NCBI GenBank assembly: GCA_946413655.1
Contig: CAMKLO010000009.1
Coordinates: 1 to 64,000, forward strand
DNA length: 64,000 nucleotides
Direction of reading: 5' to 3'
Origin: an uncultured Fibrobacter sp.
Lineage (GTDB): Bacteria > Fibrobacterota > Fibrobacteria > Fibrobacterales > Fibrobacteraceae
Notes under the pieces: model-generated
Told to the model about the DNA's origin: nothing
The model's input: the letters and a program-made list of their open reading frames with translations, nothing else
Databases searched by the model: none
Position numbers and translations under genes: made by a program
Shown here: positions 51,010-61,434 of the stretch, piece after piece
Layout of the letters: each line of letters begins with the position of its first letter
Position numbering within the stretch: position 1 is the stretch's first letter

Positions 51010-51598
51010 ACAACTTGAACTGAAAAAAAGTACCACAGAATATTTCCCGTATGTCTTGTTTTTCTATGGCGGAACGGATTCTGCGTTTGTCAAGAATATC
51101 GAAAAGTTTAGGAAAAGTTTTGCGAATGGTGTATGGCAAGATTCCGTGGCTCGGGTCAAGTCGGCAGACTATCTTTTAAAAAACTATTATATGTTGGATG
51201 AAATTTTAGGTGATTGGGCGCATAAAGAGAAACTTGATCGCTGGGAATATGATTATTGTTATGTATTGAATTATATGTCGAACATGCTGTCAAAGGGGTA
51301 TGATTCGTTGCGTTGTTCTTATAGTGGACAAACTTTTCAGATTTCGTCACCGTTATCGGAATTCTACAAGGACAGTGTTGTTTGTGTGGATCTAGTATCT
51401 GTGAAAGTTGAATCATGCGTTTTGGTAAGGCTTTTCACCGATTTGGAAAAGAAACTAGGCACATGTGTCTATGAGAAAAATGCCAAAGATGTTACAAAGG
51501 AATATGATGGTAATACTTATATTTGCGGACATCCATATGAAATTCTAATCCCTGACTCAACGAACGTTGAAAACTGGAAATTGAAAAGGGATGATTAA
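50978..51598 (+). CDS. C-terminal half of the split lipoprotein
   Basis: A 206-residue open frame overlapping the previous one by 32 nt. Its first residues look out of place for a start, and there is no signal peptide, whereas SEQLELKKSTTEYFPYVLFF follows naturally on the previous frame's NLNGVHLWSGPF. The rest (FVKNIEKFRKSFANGVWQD, DRWEYDYCYVLNYMSNML) matches nothing known. AT-rich like the rest of the Rhs tail region. Most likely a frameshifted gene. Confidence 0.45.
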   Translation: MESTFGVGLSEQLELKKSTTEYFPYVLFFYGGTDSAFVKNIEKFRKSFANGVWQDSVARVKSADYLLKNYYMLDEILGDWAHKEKLDRWEYDYCYVLNYMSNMLSKGYDSLRCSYSGQTFQISSPLSEFYKDSVVCVDLVSVKVESCVLVRLFTDLEKKLGTCVYEKNAKDVTKEYDGNTYICGHPYEILIPDSTNVENWKLKRDD

Positions 51599-51615
51599 AA
51601 ACCTTTTCTGAGACT

Positions 51616-51689
51616 GTCATCCCGGCCGCAGTGCCGGAATCAGTTTTCTCCCCGTCATCCTGAGAGGCGTAAAGCCTCGAAGGATCCAA
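51616..51689 (+). repeat. REP-like palindrome and GAGGC hairpin
   Basis: GTCATCCCGGC-CGCAGT-GCCGGAAT (51616-51640), then GTCATCCTGA with GAGGC-GTAAA-GCCTC and GAAGGATCC. The same two-part layout, more decayed, follows corA at 46266-46360. Confidence 0.65.
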
Positions 51690-51746
51690 TGCGTTGCTTT
51701 TTATACATAATTTGTTATATTCATTAGCATAACGATTGGGTTTTAT

Positions 51747-52352
51747 ATGAAAAAGATTCTCGCCGGCTTGCTTTTGCTCGGGATGTTCGCATTCTGAGAC
51801 TGTACTTATTTTGATTTTGACGACGAATCGGATTATGCTCCGAGTGTCCACGATGCCGTCGGTTGCTGGATTTCTACGGAAAATCTAAGTGCGGAGGTTC
51901 TTGTAAATAAAGGAACGTCTTATTTTCAAGATTTTGAATACGTTGATGTTATCCCTTTAAAAACATGTATAGAACTTTGTATTAACGAAGATTTTTCTTT
52001 TACTTATGTTTCAAGAATTATTGGCAAGGATGCTTATCCTGACATTTCTTTAGATTTATATGGAATTGTAGAGCCGGGTTCTGTTGACTTCCTAGGCAGT
52101 GGCGGTACAAAGTGGAAATTTTATTGGTCGAGAAATAATAATGTTTTTGAATCTGTGGATGATTCTGGAAAGTTAGGTTTTGCTTTCAGTTCCGATAATG
52201 AAATTCGTTTAATAGAAGGTTATTTGAGTGGGGTGCAATTGTGGCATTATAGATATGGAAACGATAATTTTTCACCCTATTATACGGAACCCAAAAGAAA
52301 ATATTCCCGTACAAAAGACAATAACGCTTGCAATGGTGTAAACGTAAAATAG
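51747..52352 (+). pseudogene. Lipoprotein of the tandem array, copy 1, with in-frame TGA
   Basis: One frame from ATG 51747 to 52352 broken only by TGA at 51795-51797 (codon 17). Copies 2 and 3 have TGT GGC TGC here (FAFCGC, the lipobox); this copy has TGA GAC TGT. The rest is well kept: ESDYAPSVHDAVGCW, TENLSAEVL, KTCIELCINEDFSFTYVSR, and the end KYSRTKDNNACNGVN. The loss hits the lipidation site. A promoter-like TTGCTT-16 bp-TATATT lies upstream. Confidence 0.75.
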
Positions 52353-52362
52353 GGAGAGGACA

Positions 52363-52926
52363 ATGAAAAAGTTTTTGTTGATAATATTGCTCCCTACACT
52401 TGTTTTTGCGAGTGATTACAAGTCACGTTTTTATGCAGGTGGAAGTATCTCGCATTCAAAGATCTCTGTATCTGGAAACGGACCGAATGGATCTTTTTGT
52501 GGGAATGGTGATATCCACGTTTATGGTGGCTGGGAATATCGCCTTGCTCGATGGTTCTCGTTGTCGCCTGCTTTAGGTTTTGAGCGTAATGGTTGGTCTT
52601 GGGAACGTGCCGGGCATGAAGGGAGTGTTTCGTATTTCAATCCTTATTTGCGGCTGTCTTTTGACTTTCATGTCCATGATTTTTATATGAATTTTGGGGG
52701 CGCTTTTGGATTTCCTTTCTATTTTGGCGGAGAACTAGATGGAAAAAATACATCGGATGATTTTCCTAAAGATTTTATGTACAGTGTACAACTCTTTTAT
52801 TCAATAGGTTATACGATAAAGGATCATTATCGGGTTGGTTTTATTCAAGGTTCTGAAGGTCTTTTGGCAACTTTCCATGATGTGCTGATTCTTCCTATAG
52901 GCGTTTACTTTACTTACCTGTTCTAG
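52363..52926 (+). CDS. Small outer-membrane beta-barrel protein, copy 1
   Basis: A 187-residue protein with a signal peptide (LLIILLPTLVFA) and alternating aromatic strands ending in FTYLF, the terminal-Phe signal of outer-membrane barrels. Landmarks shared with copies 2 and 3: YKSRF(Y/F)AGG, CGNGD, GGWE(Y/F)R, GWSW(D/E)RAGHEGS, SYFNPYLRL and YSIGYTIKD. Probably an eight-stranded barrel. It follows its partner lipoprotein pseudogene after 10 bp. Function unknown. Confidence 0.75.
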   Translation: MKKFLLIILLPTLVFASDYKSRFYAGGSISHSKISVSGNGPNGSFCGNGDIHVYGGWEYRLARWFSLSPALGFERNGWSWERAGHEGSVSYFNPYLRLSFDFHVHDFYMNFGGAFGFPFYFGGELDGKNTSDDFPKDFMYSVQLFYSIGYTIKDHYRVGFIQGSEGLLATFHDVLILPIGVYFTYLF

Positions 52927-52963
52927 TTTTTCTGTCCTTGCAAAAAAGAATTATATTTATAAC

Positions 52964-53539
52964 ATGTTTAACAAATTTATCATGTTGCTTGTATCGCTCG
53001 GAATGTTCGCATTCTGTGGCTGCTCTTATTTTGACTATGCCGATGATGAATCGGACTATGCTCCGGGCGTTCATGACGCCGTCGGTTGCTGGCTCTCTAC
53101 AGAAAATTTGAGCGTGGATGTTAAAGTTGATAAGACTACGATGTACAAAATTGATTATCAACACTTCGATGTAACGCCAGCACAAACTTGTATGGAATTC
53201 TGCGTTCGTGTAGATTCCTCTTTTACTTATGTTGCCAGAATAACTGGTGTAGATGTCCTTCCAAACGTTTCTACTGATATAAATGGTACTGTTGACCCTT
53301 TGCCTGTTTATATTGCTGGCACGGGTGGATTTGAATGGATTTTTGATTGGTCTCAAGGGAATGGTAATGGCCTTGATGATAAAAAAAGTTTGCCGATCCT
53401 TTTGATCGATGGCAAACTGAGTGGCGTTGGCTTACTGCTTTTTCATAGCAATCGTAATCTTGACTTTCGTAATGAATTGTCCCGAAAATATTCTCGTACA
53501 AAAGACGAAAATGCTTGCAATGCAGTGAACGCGAAATAG
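52964..53539 (+). CDS. Lipoprotein of the tandem array, copy 2
   Basis: A 191-residue lipoprotein (LGMFAFCGC). The mature region starts with an acidic stretch (FDYADDESDYAPG) and has a paired-Cys core (TCMEFCVRVDSSFTY) and a C-terminal KYSRTKDENACN. The preceding 38 bp, with TTGCAAAAAAGAATTATATT, are nearly identical to those before copy 3 and probably hold a promoter. The barrel partner follows after 10 bp. No family recognised; the pair may form a surface complex. Confidence 0.7.
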   Translation: MFNKFIMLLVSLGMFAFCGCSYFDYADDESDYAPGVHDAVGCWLSTENLSVDVKVDKTTMYKIDYQHFDVTPAQTCMEFCVRVDSSFTYVARITGVDVLPNVSTDINGTVDPLPVYIAGTGGFEWIFDWSQGNGNGLDDKKSLPILLIDGKLSGVGLLLFHSNRNLDFRNELSRKYSRTKDENACNAVNAK

Positions 53540-53549
53540 GGGGTGGACG

Positions 53550-54146
53550 ATGAAAAAGTTTTTATTGTTATTGTTGCTCCCTGTGATTGTTCTTGCGAAC
53601 GATTACAAATCTCGTTTTTTTGCGAGCGGTGTCATTGCTTTGTCCAAAGTTAAAGTGGAATCCAGGTATGATGGGAGATGGGTGCATGATGGCAGTCATT
53701 TCTTGGGCAATGGCGATATTCAAGTCTATGGTGGCTGGGAATTTCGTCCGCTACGTTGGTTCTCTTTGTCTCCGGCTTTTGGTTTCCAACGCAATGGTTG
53801 GTCTTGGGACCGTGCTGGTCATGAAGGGAGCATCTCGTATTTTAATCCTTATTTACGCTTGGGGCTGGGCTTCTACATCAAAAAAATGATTTATATAGAA
53901 TTGGCTGGTACTTATGGTTTCCCGACGTTCTTCTGGGGTGAACAGGATGGAAAGAGCACGACGGCGGACATACCGCAAGAAAATGCGTGGAGCTCATCTG
54001 GAATTTTTTCTATAGGTTACATGATAAACGAGCATTACCGTGTTGGTTTGACGATGGGGAATGACTACGTTTATTCATCATTAGATGGTATAGGGACGCA
54101 TGTGTATGTCAATCCTTTAGGCGTGTTCTTTACCTACTTGTTCTAA
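53550..54146 (+). CDS. Small outer-membrane beta-barrel protein, copy 2
   Basis: A 198-residue signal-peptide barrel protein (LLLLLLPVIVLA) ending FFTYLF, with the family landmarks GNGDIQVYGGWEFR, GWSWDRAGHEGS and YFNPYLRLG. It differs from copies 1 and 3 mainly in an extra segment after KVKVESRYDGRWVHDGS, likely an extracellular loop. It forms a two-gene unit with the lipoprotein at 52964. Confidence 0.75.
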   Translation: MKKFLLLLLLPVIVLANDYKSRFFASGVIALSKVKVESRYDGRWVHDGSHFLGNGDIQVYGGWEFRPLRWFSLSPAFGFQRNGWSWDRAGHEGSISYFNPYLRLGLGFYIKKMIYIELAGTYGFPTFFWGEQDGKSTTADIPQENAWSSSGIFSIGYMINEHYRVGLTMGNDYVYSSLDGIGTHVYVNPLGVFFTYLF

Positions 54147-54183
54147 TTTTTCTATCCCTGCAAAAAAGAATTATATTTACAAC

Positions 54184-54798
54184 ATGCTAAACAAATTTAT
54201 CATGTTGCTTGTATTGCTCGGAATGTTCGCATTCTGTGGCTGTTCTTATTTTGACTTTGACGATGAGTCGGACTATGCTCCGGGCATTCAAGACGTCGTT
54301 GGTTGTTGGGTCTCTACAGAAAATTTGAGCACAAATGTTCTTGCAAATATGGGAACGTCTTCTTTACCGGATTATCAATACGTTGATGCGTTCCCTTCAA
54401 AAACTTGCGTAGAGTTTTGTGTCCAAGATAATTCTTCATTCACATATATCGCGAAATTTGCTGCTGGTTTGGATTATTTTCCAGATTTTTCGGCAAGTTT
54501 GTATGGAACAGTTGATGTTCGTCCCGTTAATGCATTGGGTGAAGGAGGAACTTCATGGGTTTTCAATTGGTCTAAAAGAAATGTCGTTAAGTCATCTGAT
54601 GGGGATTCTACCAAGCAAAAATATGACTTTGTAAGTGAAACTGGAATTCGTTTAGTTGATGGAAAGTTGAATGGTCTTCGTTTCGACGGCTTGAAATATG
54701 AAGATAATAATCGACATATAGGTTTTTATTCAGAATCGAAAAGAATATTCTCTCGTTCAAGTGATAAAAACGCTTGTGATGATTTTACTGCAAATTAG
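54184..54798 (+). CDS. Lipoprotein of the tandem array, copy 3
   Basis: A 204-residue lipoprotein with the same signal (FAFCGC) and acidic start (FDDESDYAPG) as copy 2, the paired-Cys core TCVEFCVQDNSSFTY and an end IFSRSSDKNACD. The middle (DYFPDFSASLYG, GGTSWVFNWSKRN) is more like copy 1 than copy 2. Own promoter-like region 54147-54183. The barrel partner follows after 9 bp. Confidence 0.7.
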   Translation: MLNKFIMLLVLLGMFAFCGCSYFDFDDESDYAPGIQDVVGCWVSTENLSTNVLANMGTSSLPDYQYVDAFPSKTCVEFCVQDNSSFTYIAKFAAGLDYFPDFSASLYGTVDVRPVNALGEGGTSWVFNWSKRNVVKSSDGDSTKQKYDFVSETGIRLVDGKLNGLRFDGLKYEDNNRHIGFYSESKRIFSRSSDKNACDDFTAN

Positions 54799-54807
54799 GG
54801 GTGGAAA

Positions 54808-55368
54808 ATGAAAAAAATTTTGTTGATGTTGCTGCTCCCTACACTCGTTTTGGCAAGTGAATATAAGTCGCGTTTTTTTGCAGGTGGAATTATAGCCCAT
54901 TCGCTGATTGAATCATCTGCTAGGTTTTGTGGCAATGGTGATCTTCATATATTGGGTGGTTGGGAATTTCGTCCCGTTAGTTGGTTCTCGATGTCGCCAG
55001 CTTTAGTTTTTGAACGCAATGGCTGGTCTTGGGACCGTGCCGGGCATGAAGGAAGTATTTCGTATTTCAATCCCTATTTGCGCTTATCTCTTGATTTTCA
55101 TGTAAAAGGTGTCGTTGCAAGTGTTGGTGGCTCTTATGGCCGTCCAGTCTTCTTTTGGGGTGAACTAGATGGTAAAAAAACGACAACGGATGATTCATTA
55201 GATATGGATTATAGTGGATCTATTTTTTACTCGATAGGTTATACAATAAAAGATCGTTATCGAGTTGGTCTTATTCAAAGAATGGATGGACTTTATATAT
55301 CTGATCATGAAAAGTATGAGACCGTGAGGGTTTTTATGATAGGAGCTTTCTTCACCTATCTGTTCTAA
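54808..55368 (+). CDS. Small outer-membrane beta-barrel protein, copy 3
   Basis: A 186-residue signal-peptide barrel protein (LMLLLPTLVLA) ending FFTYLF, with FCGNGDLHILGGWEFR, GWSWDRAGHEGS, YFNPYLRLS and YSIGYTIKDRYRVG. Last gene of the array; a bidirectional terminator follows. Confidence 0.75.
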   Translation: MKKILLMLLLPTLVLASEYKSRFFAGGIIAHSLIESSARFCGNGDLHILGGWEFRPVSWFSMSPALVFERNGWSWDRAGHEGSISYFNPYLRLSLDFHVKGVVASVGGSYGRPVFFWGELDGKKTTTDDSLDMDYSGSIFYSIGYTIKDRYRVGLIQRMDGLYISDHEKYETVRVFMIGAFFTYLF

Positions 55369-55378
55369 TTGATTGTAC

Positions 55379-55411
55379 AAAAAAAACGCGGCTTTAAAAC
55401 CGCGTTTTTTT
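55379..55411. terminator. Bidirectional terminator
   Basis: Stem ACGCGG/CCGCGT flanked by A and T runs on either side (AAAAAAAACGCGG ... CCGCGTTTTTTT), between the converging barrel array and polyprenyl synthase gene. Confidence 0.85.
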
Positions 55412-55429
55412 ATGCGTATAAAATGTTTT

Positions 55430-56431
55430 CTAATTCCCGCGTTCGCTCATGCTCGAGAACATGGCAACCAATTCTTCGGTAAAGTTGCTTTTGGGGAATT
55501 TGTCTGCGATTGCCAATGCCTGTTCGAGGTGTTCCAGCGCTTCTGCTTTTGCCTTCTCTAGACTCTTTTTGGCTGTCAACCGTTCGAAAATCTTTTCGGG
55601 GACGCCGTCTTCCGAGGCTTTCGCGATAAGGCTCTCCATTTCGGTGCGTTCTTCGGCGTTGCAGTCTTCAAAGTAATAGAGCAACGGGAGCGTGATGAGC
55701 CCGTTCGAAAGATCTGTGAACTTCGCCTTGTCCATGTTGACGGAGCCGTAACCGTAATCGAGCAGGTCGTCGATGATTTGGAACGCGATGCCGAAGTGCG
55801 TTCCCATTTTGGCGCATTCGTCAACTGTCGGCTGGTCGAAACCTGCCAATATGCCGCCGATTCGTGCTGCGGCATAAATGAGTGCGGCTGTCTTTCCGTC
55901 GATAATTTCATTGTAATCTTTACGGGAAAGTCCCATGTCGCCGCTATGGTCCAGTTCCAAGATTTCCCCGACGATGAGCTTGTCTGCAGCATCGGAAATG
56001 ATGGCGGGGATGTTCGCTTCTTCGTCGATGACGCAACGCATGGACTGCGAAAGTACGTAGTCGCCAATGAGCACGGCTATTTGCGTTCCCCATTCGCGGT
56101 GGGCGGTTTTTTGCCCGCGTCGAACGTCGGTCCCGTCGATGATGTCATCATGGACTAGACTTGCGAGGTGCAAGAGTTCTACGGCAGCGCAAGCATGAGC
56201 CACGCGGTTGAGGTCGGGCTTTTCTGTACCGCAATTAGCAAGCAGGCACAGCAGCGTCGAACGGATGCGCTTCCCTTTACGGCTGAACAGCGAAACAAGA
56301 CGATCAACAATCCCGGCAGGGGCTTTTTTTGCCACCTGCATGATGACGTTTTCCGTCTGTTCCAATTCTTCTTTAACTAGATCACGGGCTTGCGATAAGA
56401 CTGCTTTGAAGTCGGCTTTCGTCGGACTCAT
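55430..56431 (-). CDS. ispB: Polyprenyl diphosphate synthase
   Basis: A 333-residue trans-isoprenyl diphosphate synthase. The first Asp-rich motif is LVHDDIIDGTDVRRG and the second QIIDDLLDYGYG, with GKRIRSTL and GKTAALIYAAA between. It makes the long isoprenoid chain of menaquinone, probably octaprenyl; chain length cannot be read with certainty. It begins one base after the gyrB stop, so it is the last gene of the gyrB operon. Confidence 0.93.
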   Translation of the reverse strand: MSPTKADFKAVLSQARDLVKEELEQTENVIMQVAKKAPAGIVDRLVSLFSRKGKRIRSTLLCLLANCGTEKPDLNRVAHACAAVELLHLASLVHDDIIDGTDVRRGQKTAHREWGTQIAVLIGDYVLSQSMRCVIDEEANIPAIISDAADKLIVGEILELDHSGDMGLSRKDYNEIIDGKTAALIYAAARIGGILAGFDQPTVDECAKMGTHFGIAFQIIDDLLDYGYGSVNMDKAKFTDLSNGLITLPLLYYFEDCNAEERTEMESLIAKASEDGVPEKIFERLTAKKSLEKAKAEALEHLEQALAIADKFPKSNFTEELVAMFSSMSERGN

Positions 56432-58393
<1,962 letters not shown>

Positions 58394-58717
58394 TTAGACG
58401 AATCGTATTCCTTGAATAAACGGTCTCCCCAAAAGGGTATTACACTTACCAATAATAGCTTTTTTTTGGATGCTTAGTTCGAACTTGAGCGCCGAATTGT
58501 CGGCATGAAGCACCAATATATTTTTGTCTATTTTTTGGGGCTTTACATGGCCTACTAGGAGGGGCCCGACCACCTCCGAAAAACGCTCTGAAATCGTTTT
58601 GAAGTGGAGATCTTCGGAGATGTGTCTCTTTGCAAGGACTTGTTCCAAAAGGACGCTAATGTCCTGAACTTTGTTCCCCGTATAACTCTTATTGCTTGTG
58701 CGCTTGGTCTCAAACAT
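58394..58717 (-). CDS. DUF721 (DciA-like) protein
   Basis: A 107-residue protein with the DUF721 pattern: FSEVVGPLLVGHVKPQKIDKNILVLHADNSALKFELSIQKK, cited by landmarks VVGPLLVGHV and LHADNSALKFEL. Related DciA proteins load the replicative helicase DnaB in bacteria that lack DnaC/DnaI. The position next to gyrB is classical for this family. Translation is probably coupled to its neighbours (18 and 21 bp gaps). Confidence 0.82.
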   Translation of the reverse strand: MFETKRTSNKSYTGNKVQDISVLLEQVLAKRHISEDLHFKTISERFSEVVGPLLVGHVKPQKIDKNILVLHADNSALKFELSIQKKAIIGKCNTLLGRPFIQGIRFV

Positions 58718-58735
58718 TTGTATAAATTCATCGCG

Positions 58736-59500
58736 TTAGACGAGCAATAGTTTGGAGAGCGTGAACCCGCCAATCAAGATGCTTGTCATGCCGGCGACGA
58801 CGGTCGCCTTGGTGCTCTTGCCTACGCCTTCTGCACCGCTGTGGGTGAAGAATCCGAAGAAGCATGCGTAGCTCGAAATAAAGAATCCGTAAAGTGTCGC
58901 CTTGATGAGACCTACGACCAAGTCCCAGTTTTGGTAGAACATACGCACGCCGTAGAAGAACACCGAGAATGAAACTTCTTTGTATAGGTGAGCGACTTCG
59001 TAACCGCCGACAATACCGATAAAAATGCTTAAGATGGTGAGCACCGGGAGCATGATGACGGTTGCGATAAGTCTTGGCGCAAGCAAGTACTTGTAGGGAT
59101 TCAAACCTAATACTTTGTACGCATCGAGCTGCTCTGTGACGGCCATTGTTCCCAGTTCCGAACACATCGAAGCGCCGATTCGTCCAGCAAGCACCATCGC
59201 CGTAAGGATAGGGCAGAGTTCCACCATGACGGATTTACCGACCGCCATGCCGACAAACATCATGGGAATCATGTCGCCGAACTGGTAGGCGAGCTGCCAC
59301 GACATGATGGCTCCTGTAGCAAGCGATGCCGCGAACACCACGGGAATACTCGTGATTCCCACGTGGTGCATCTGCTCCACGGTCGTGTGCAAATTCGTGA
59401 ACGCTCCAGGGATATTCTTGAACAGTTCCCAGATGAACACAATGTAGCTCACAACCTTGTTCAGGAAGCGTCTTACGACCTTGCCCAGGCCTTCTGCCAT
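58736..59500 (-). CDS. mlaE: MlaE-family ABC transporter permease
   Basis: A 254-residue inner-membrane permease from ATG 59500; a TTG at 59521 would add seven residues. About five membrane segments and the family signature HHVGITSIPVV, MFVGMAVGKS, CPILTAMVLAGRIGASMCSELGTM (core LAGRIGASMCSELG) and MAVTEQLDAYKVLGLNP. MlaE proteins move phospholipids between membranes with MlaF (ATPase) and MlaD, neither of which is in the window. It follows a protease gene after 30 bp. Confidence 0.92.
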   Translation of the reverse strand: MAEGLGKVVRRFLNKVVSYIVFIWELFKNIPGAFTNLHTTVEQMHHVGITSIPVVFAASLATGAIMSWQLAYQFGDMIPMMFVGMAVGKSVMVELCPILTAMVLAGRIGASMCSELGTMAVTEQLDAYKVLGLNPYKYLLAPRLIATVIMLPVLTILSIFIGIVGGYEVAHLYKEVSFSVFFYGVRMFYQNWDLVVGLIKATLYGFFISSYACFFGFFTHSGAEGVGKSTKATVVAGMTSILIGGFTLSKLLLV

Positions 59501-59530
59501 TTTGTTTACCAGCGAAATCAATTTGGACCG

Positions 59531-61318
59531 TTATTTCTTTGCCTTGGCGGCGGCTTTCTTTTTCGATTTCGGCGGAGCGCTAATCAGTTTCTTGTAAAGT
59601 TGGGCATCGCTCAGATACTTGATGGCTTCGTTCAACTGCTTGTCGCGCTTGAGCGAGAACGCCGTGCTGACGGAATCGTTCACGAATGCAGTGAGGAGCT
59701 CGCGTTTGATGCCGTCCTTGATGTAGTCCTTGTTCGCTTCGAACTGGGCATCGCGGTTATCTTCGAGAGCTTTGCGCATGTCGCCGATTCTCTTGACGAG
59801 ATTGGAATCCGAGATGGTCTTTGCGCTATCGCCCATGTAGTTCTGTTCGCGGATGATGCTCTTTTCAAGCTGATCCACGCCGACGAGGGCGTTGCTCTTG
59901 ACCTTCATGAAGTTCGTGTCTTTTTTGCAGAACGCTTTGAACTGCGTAAAGAGAGAATCCGGAACGACCCAGTCGGAGTTCATCTTGACGCCTGCTTTTT
60001 CGAGGCTTGGACGAATCTTTACAGCGAACTTGAAGTACATGGCCATGCGTTCCTGCACCTGGACGACCCAAGGCATCGGGTCGAGTTCCACATCGACGTC
60101 AGGCTTGATGCCACCACCGCCGAACATCATGCGGCCGTTGTTCGTGTAGAACGTGTCGCGCTTGGCGGTATCGGCCTTGACGGTGTCTGCCTTTGCTGTA
60201 TCTTTTTCTTCTTCGTCTATTTCTTCGTCTTGCAACGAAAGTCCCTTGATGCCATTTTCGGGCTTGTTGATGCAACGTCCGAAAGGCAGGTAGTAGAATG
60301 CGGTCGTAAGCTTGAGGGCGTTGCCCGCGTTGTCAAGCGGGAAGATGGTCTGCACGGAACCTTTACCGAACGATGTCTTGCCGACGATCAATGCGCGGTC
60401 CCAGTCCTGCAGTGCGCCGGAGACGATTTCTGCCGCACTGGCAGACCCTTGGTTCACAAGGACGACCATCGGGACTTCGGGCTTGACGAGTGGCGTTCTG
60501 CGGGCGGCGCTTTCAGTCTTTTGCGTGCGACCGCGAGTGCTCACGATGACGTTGCCCGGCTTGAGGAACAGTTCGCTAATTTCGATGGCCTGGTTCAAGA
60601 GTCCACCCGGATTGTAGCGCATGTCGAGGATGAGCTTCTTCATGCCCTGCTTCTGGAGGTTCCTGATGGCGTTTTCAACATCGCTTGTCGTCTTGTCGCT
60701 AAATGTCGCGAGCTTGATATAGCCGATTTCCGGCGATACCATGCCGTAATAGGGAACGGCGTGGACGATGATTTCGGCTCTCGTGATGGTGAAGTCCATG
60801 AGGTCGGGGACGCCTTCACGTTCAATGGCGACGGTCACGTCCGTGCCGATTTTACCGCGGAGCTTATTGACAGCGTCGTCTAGCGAAAGACCCTTGGTTT
60901 CTTTGCCGTCGATTTTGCGGATGCGGTCGCCCGCGCGGATGCCGAGCTTGAATGCCGGTGTGCCGGAAAGCGGCGAAATAACGGTGAGGATGTTGTCGCG
61001 GAGGCTGATGGTGATGCCCACGCCGCCGAACTTGCCTTCCATCGAAACACGGAGGCTTTCGTAATCCTTCGGGGCGAACACGGTGGTGTGCGGATCCAGA
61101 ATATTTCTGATGCCGTTGATCGCGGCGTCCGTAATCTCCGTCGGGTTGACTTCTTCAACATACTTACGATTGATTTCGGAAAGGACCTTGTTCAATCGTG
61201 AAACTTCATCGTAAAAATCTCCGGGAGGAGTTTTCTTGTCGGTAGCGGCGTTCGCGATGCAGAATGCGGACAGCGTCGCCATAAATACAGAGCGGAAACA
61301 AAAAGATTTGAACATCAT
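59531..61318 (-). CDS. S41-family carboxy-terminal processing protease
   Basis: A 595-residue Prc/CtpA-type protease with a signal peptide (FMATLSAFCIANA). PDZ domain (FGGVGITISLRDN, AFKLGIRAGDRIRKIDGKE), catalytic core with DMRYNPGGLLNQAI, QGSASAAEIVSGAL (Ser) and GKTSFGKGSVQT (Lys), then a Lys/Asp-rich insert and a 200-residue helical C-terminal domain ending in a basic tail (PPKSKKKAAAKAKK). It is the longest of three S41 proteases in the window. First gene of a likely operon with mlaE, DUF721, gyrB and ispB. Confidence 0.93.
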   Translation of the reverse strand: MMFKSFCFRSVFMATLSAFCIANAATDKKTPPGDFYDEVSRLNKVLSEINRKYVEEVNPTEITDAAINGIRNILDPHTTVFAPKDYESLRVSMEGKFGGVGITISLRDNILTVISPLSGTPAFKLGIRAGDRIRKIDGKETKGLSLDDAVNKLRGKIGTDVTVAIEREGVPDLMDFTITRAEIIVHAVPYYGMVSPEIGYIKLATFSDKTTSDVENAIRNLQKQGMKKLILDMRYNPGGLLNQAIEISELFLKPGNVIVSTRGRTQKTESAARRTPLVKPEVPMVVLVNQGSASAAEIVSGALQDWDRALIVGKTSFGKGSVQTIFPLDNAGNALKLTTAFYYLPFGRCINKPENGIKGLSLQDEEIDEEEKDTAKADTVKADTAKRDTFYTNNGRMMFGGGGIKPDVDVELDPMPWVVQVQERMAMYFKFAVKIRPSLEKAGVKMNSDWVVPDSLFTQFKAFCKKDTNFMKVKSNALVGVDQLEKSIIREQNYMGDSAKTISDSNLVKRIGDMRKALEDNRDAQFEANKDYIKDGIKRELLTAFVNDSVSTAFSLKRDKQLNEAIKYLSDAQLYKKLISAPPKSKKKAAAKAKK

Positions 61319-61363
61319 GCGTTAAAGATACAATTTCCTTGGAAAATGCACCACCTTATAAGG

Positions 61364-61391
61364 AAAAACCGGCTACGAATAGCCGGTTTTT
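61364..61391. terminator. Bidirectional terminator downstream of the sigma-factor gene
   Basis: Perfect stem AAAAACCGGCTA/TAGCCGGTTTTT with loop CGAA, continuing into a T run on both strands; 43 bp after the sigma-factor stop codon. Confidence 0.85.
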
Positions 61392-61434
61392 TTTAGAAAG
61401 GAGAGAGTATGAAACTTTTTTGGACGAGTGCACG

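Noticed and set aside
44551-51797. Reassigned TGA codon in this organism
   Set aside because: Many intact genes here, including the Rhs fragment and several small genes, end in TGA at natural positions, so general recoding is not supported; the two internal TGA are treated as local events.
59363-60883. 506-codon open frame opposite the S41 protease and mlaE
   Set aside because: It spans two real genes on the other strand and has no signal, motif or ribosome binding site.
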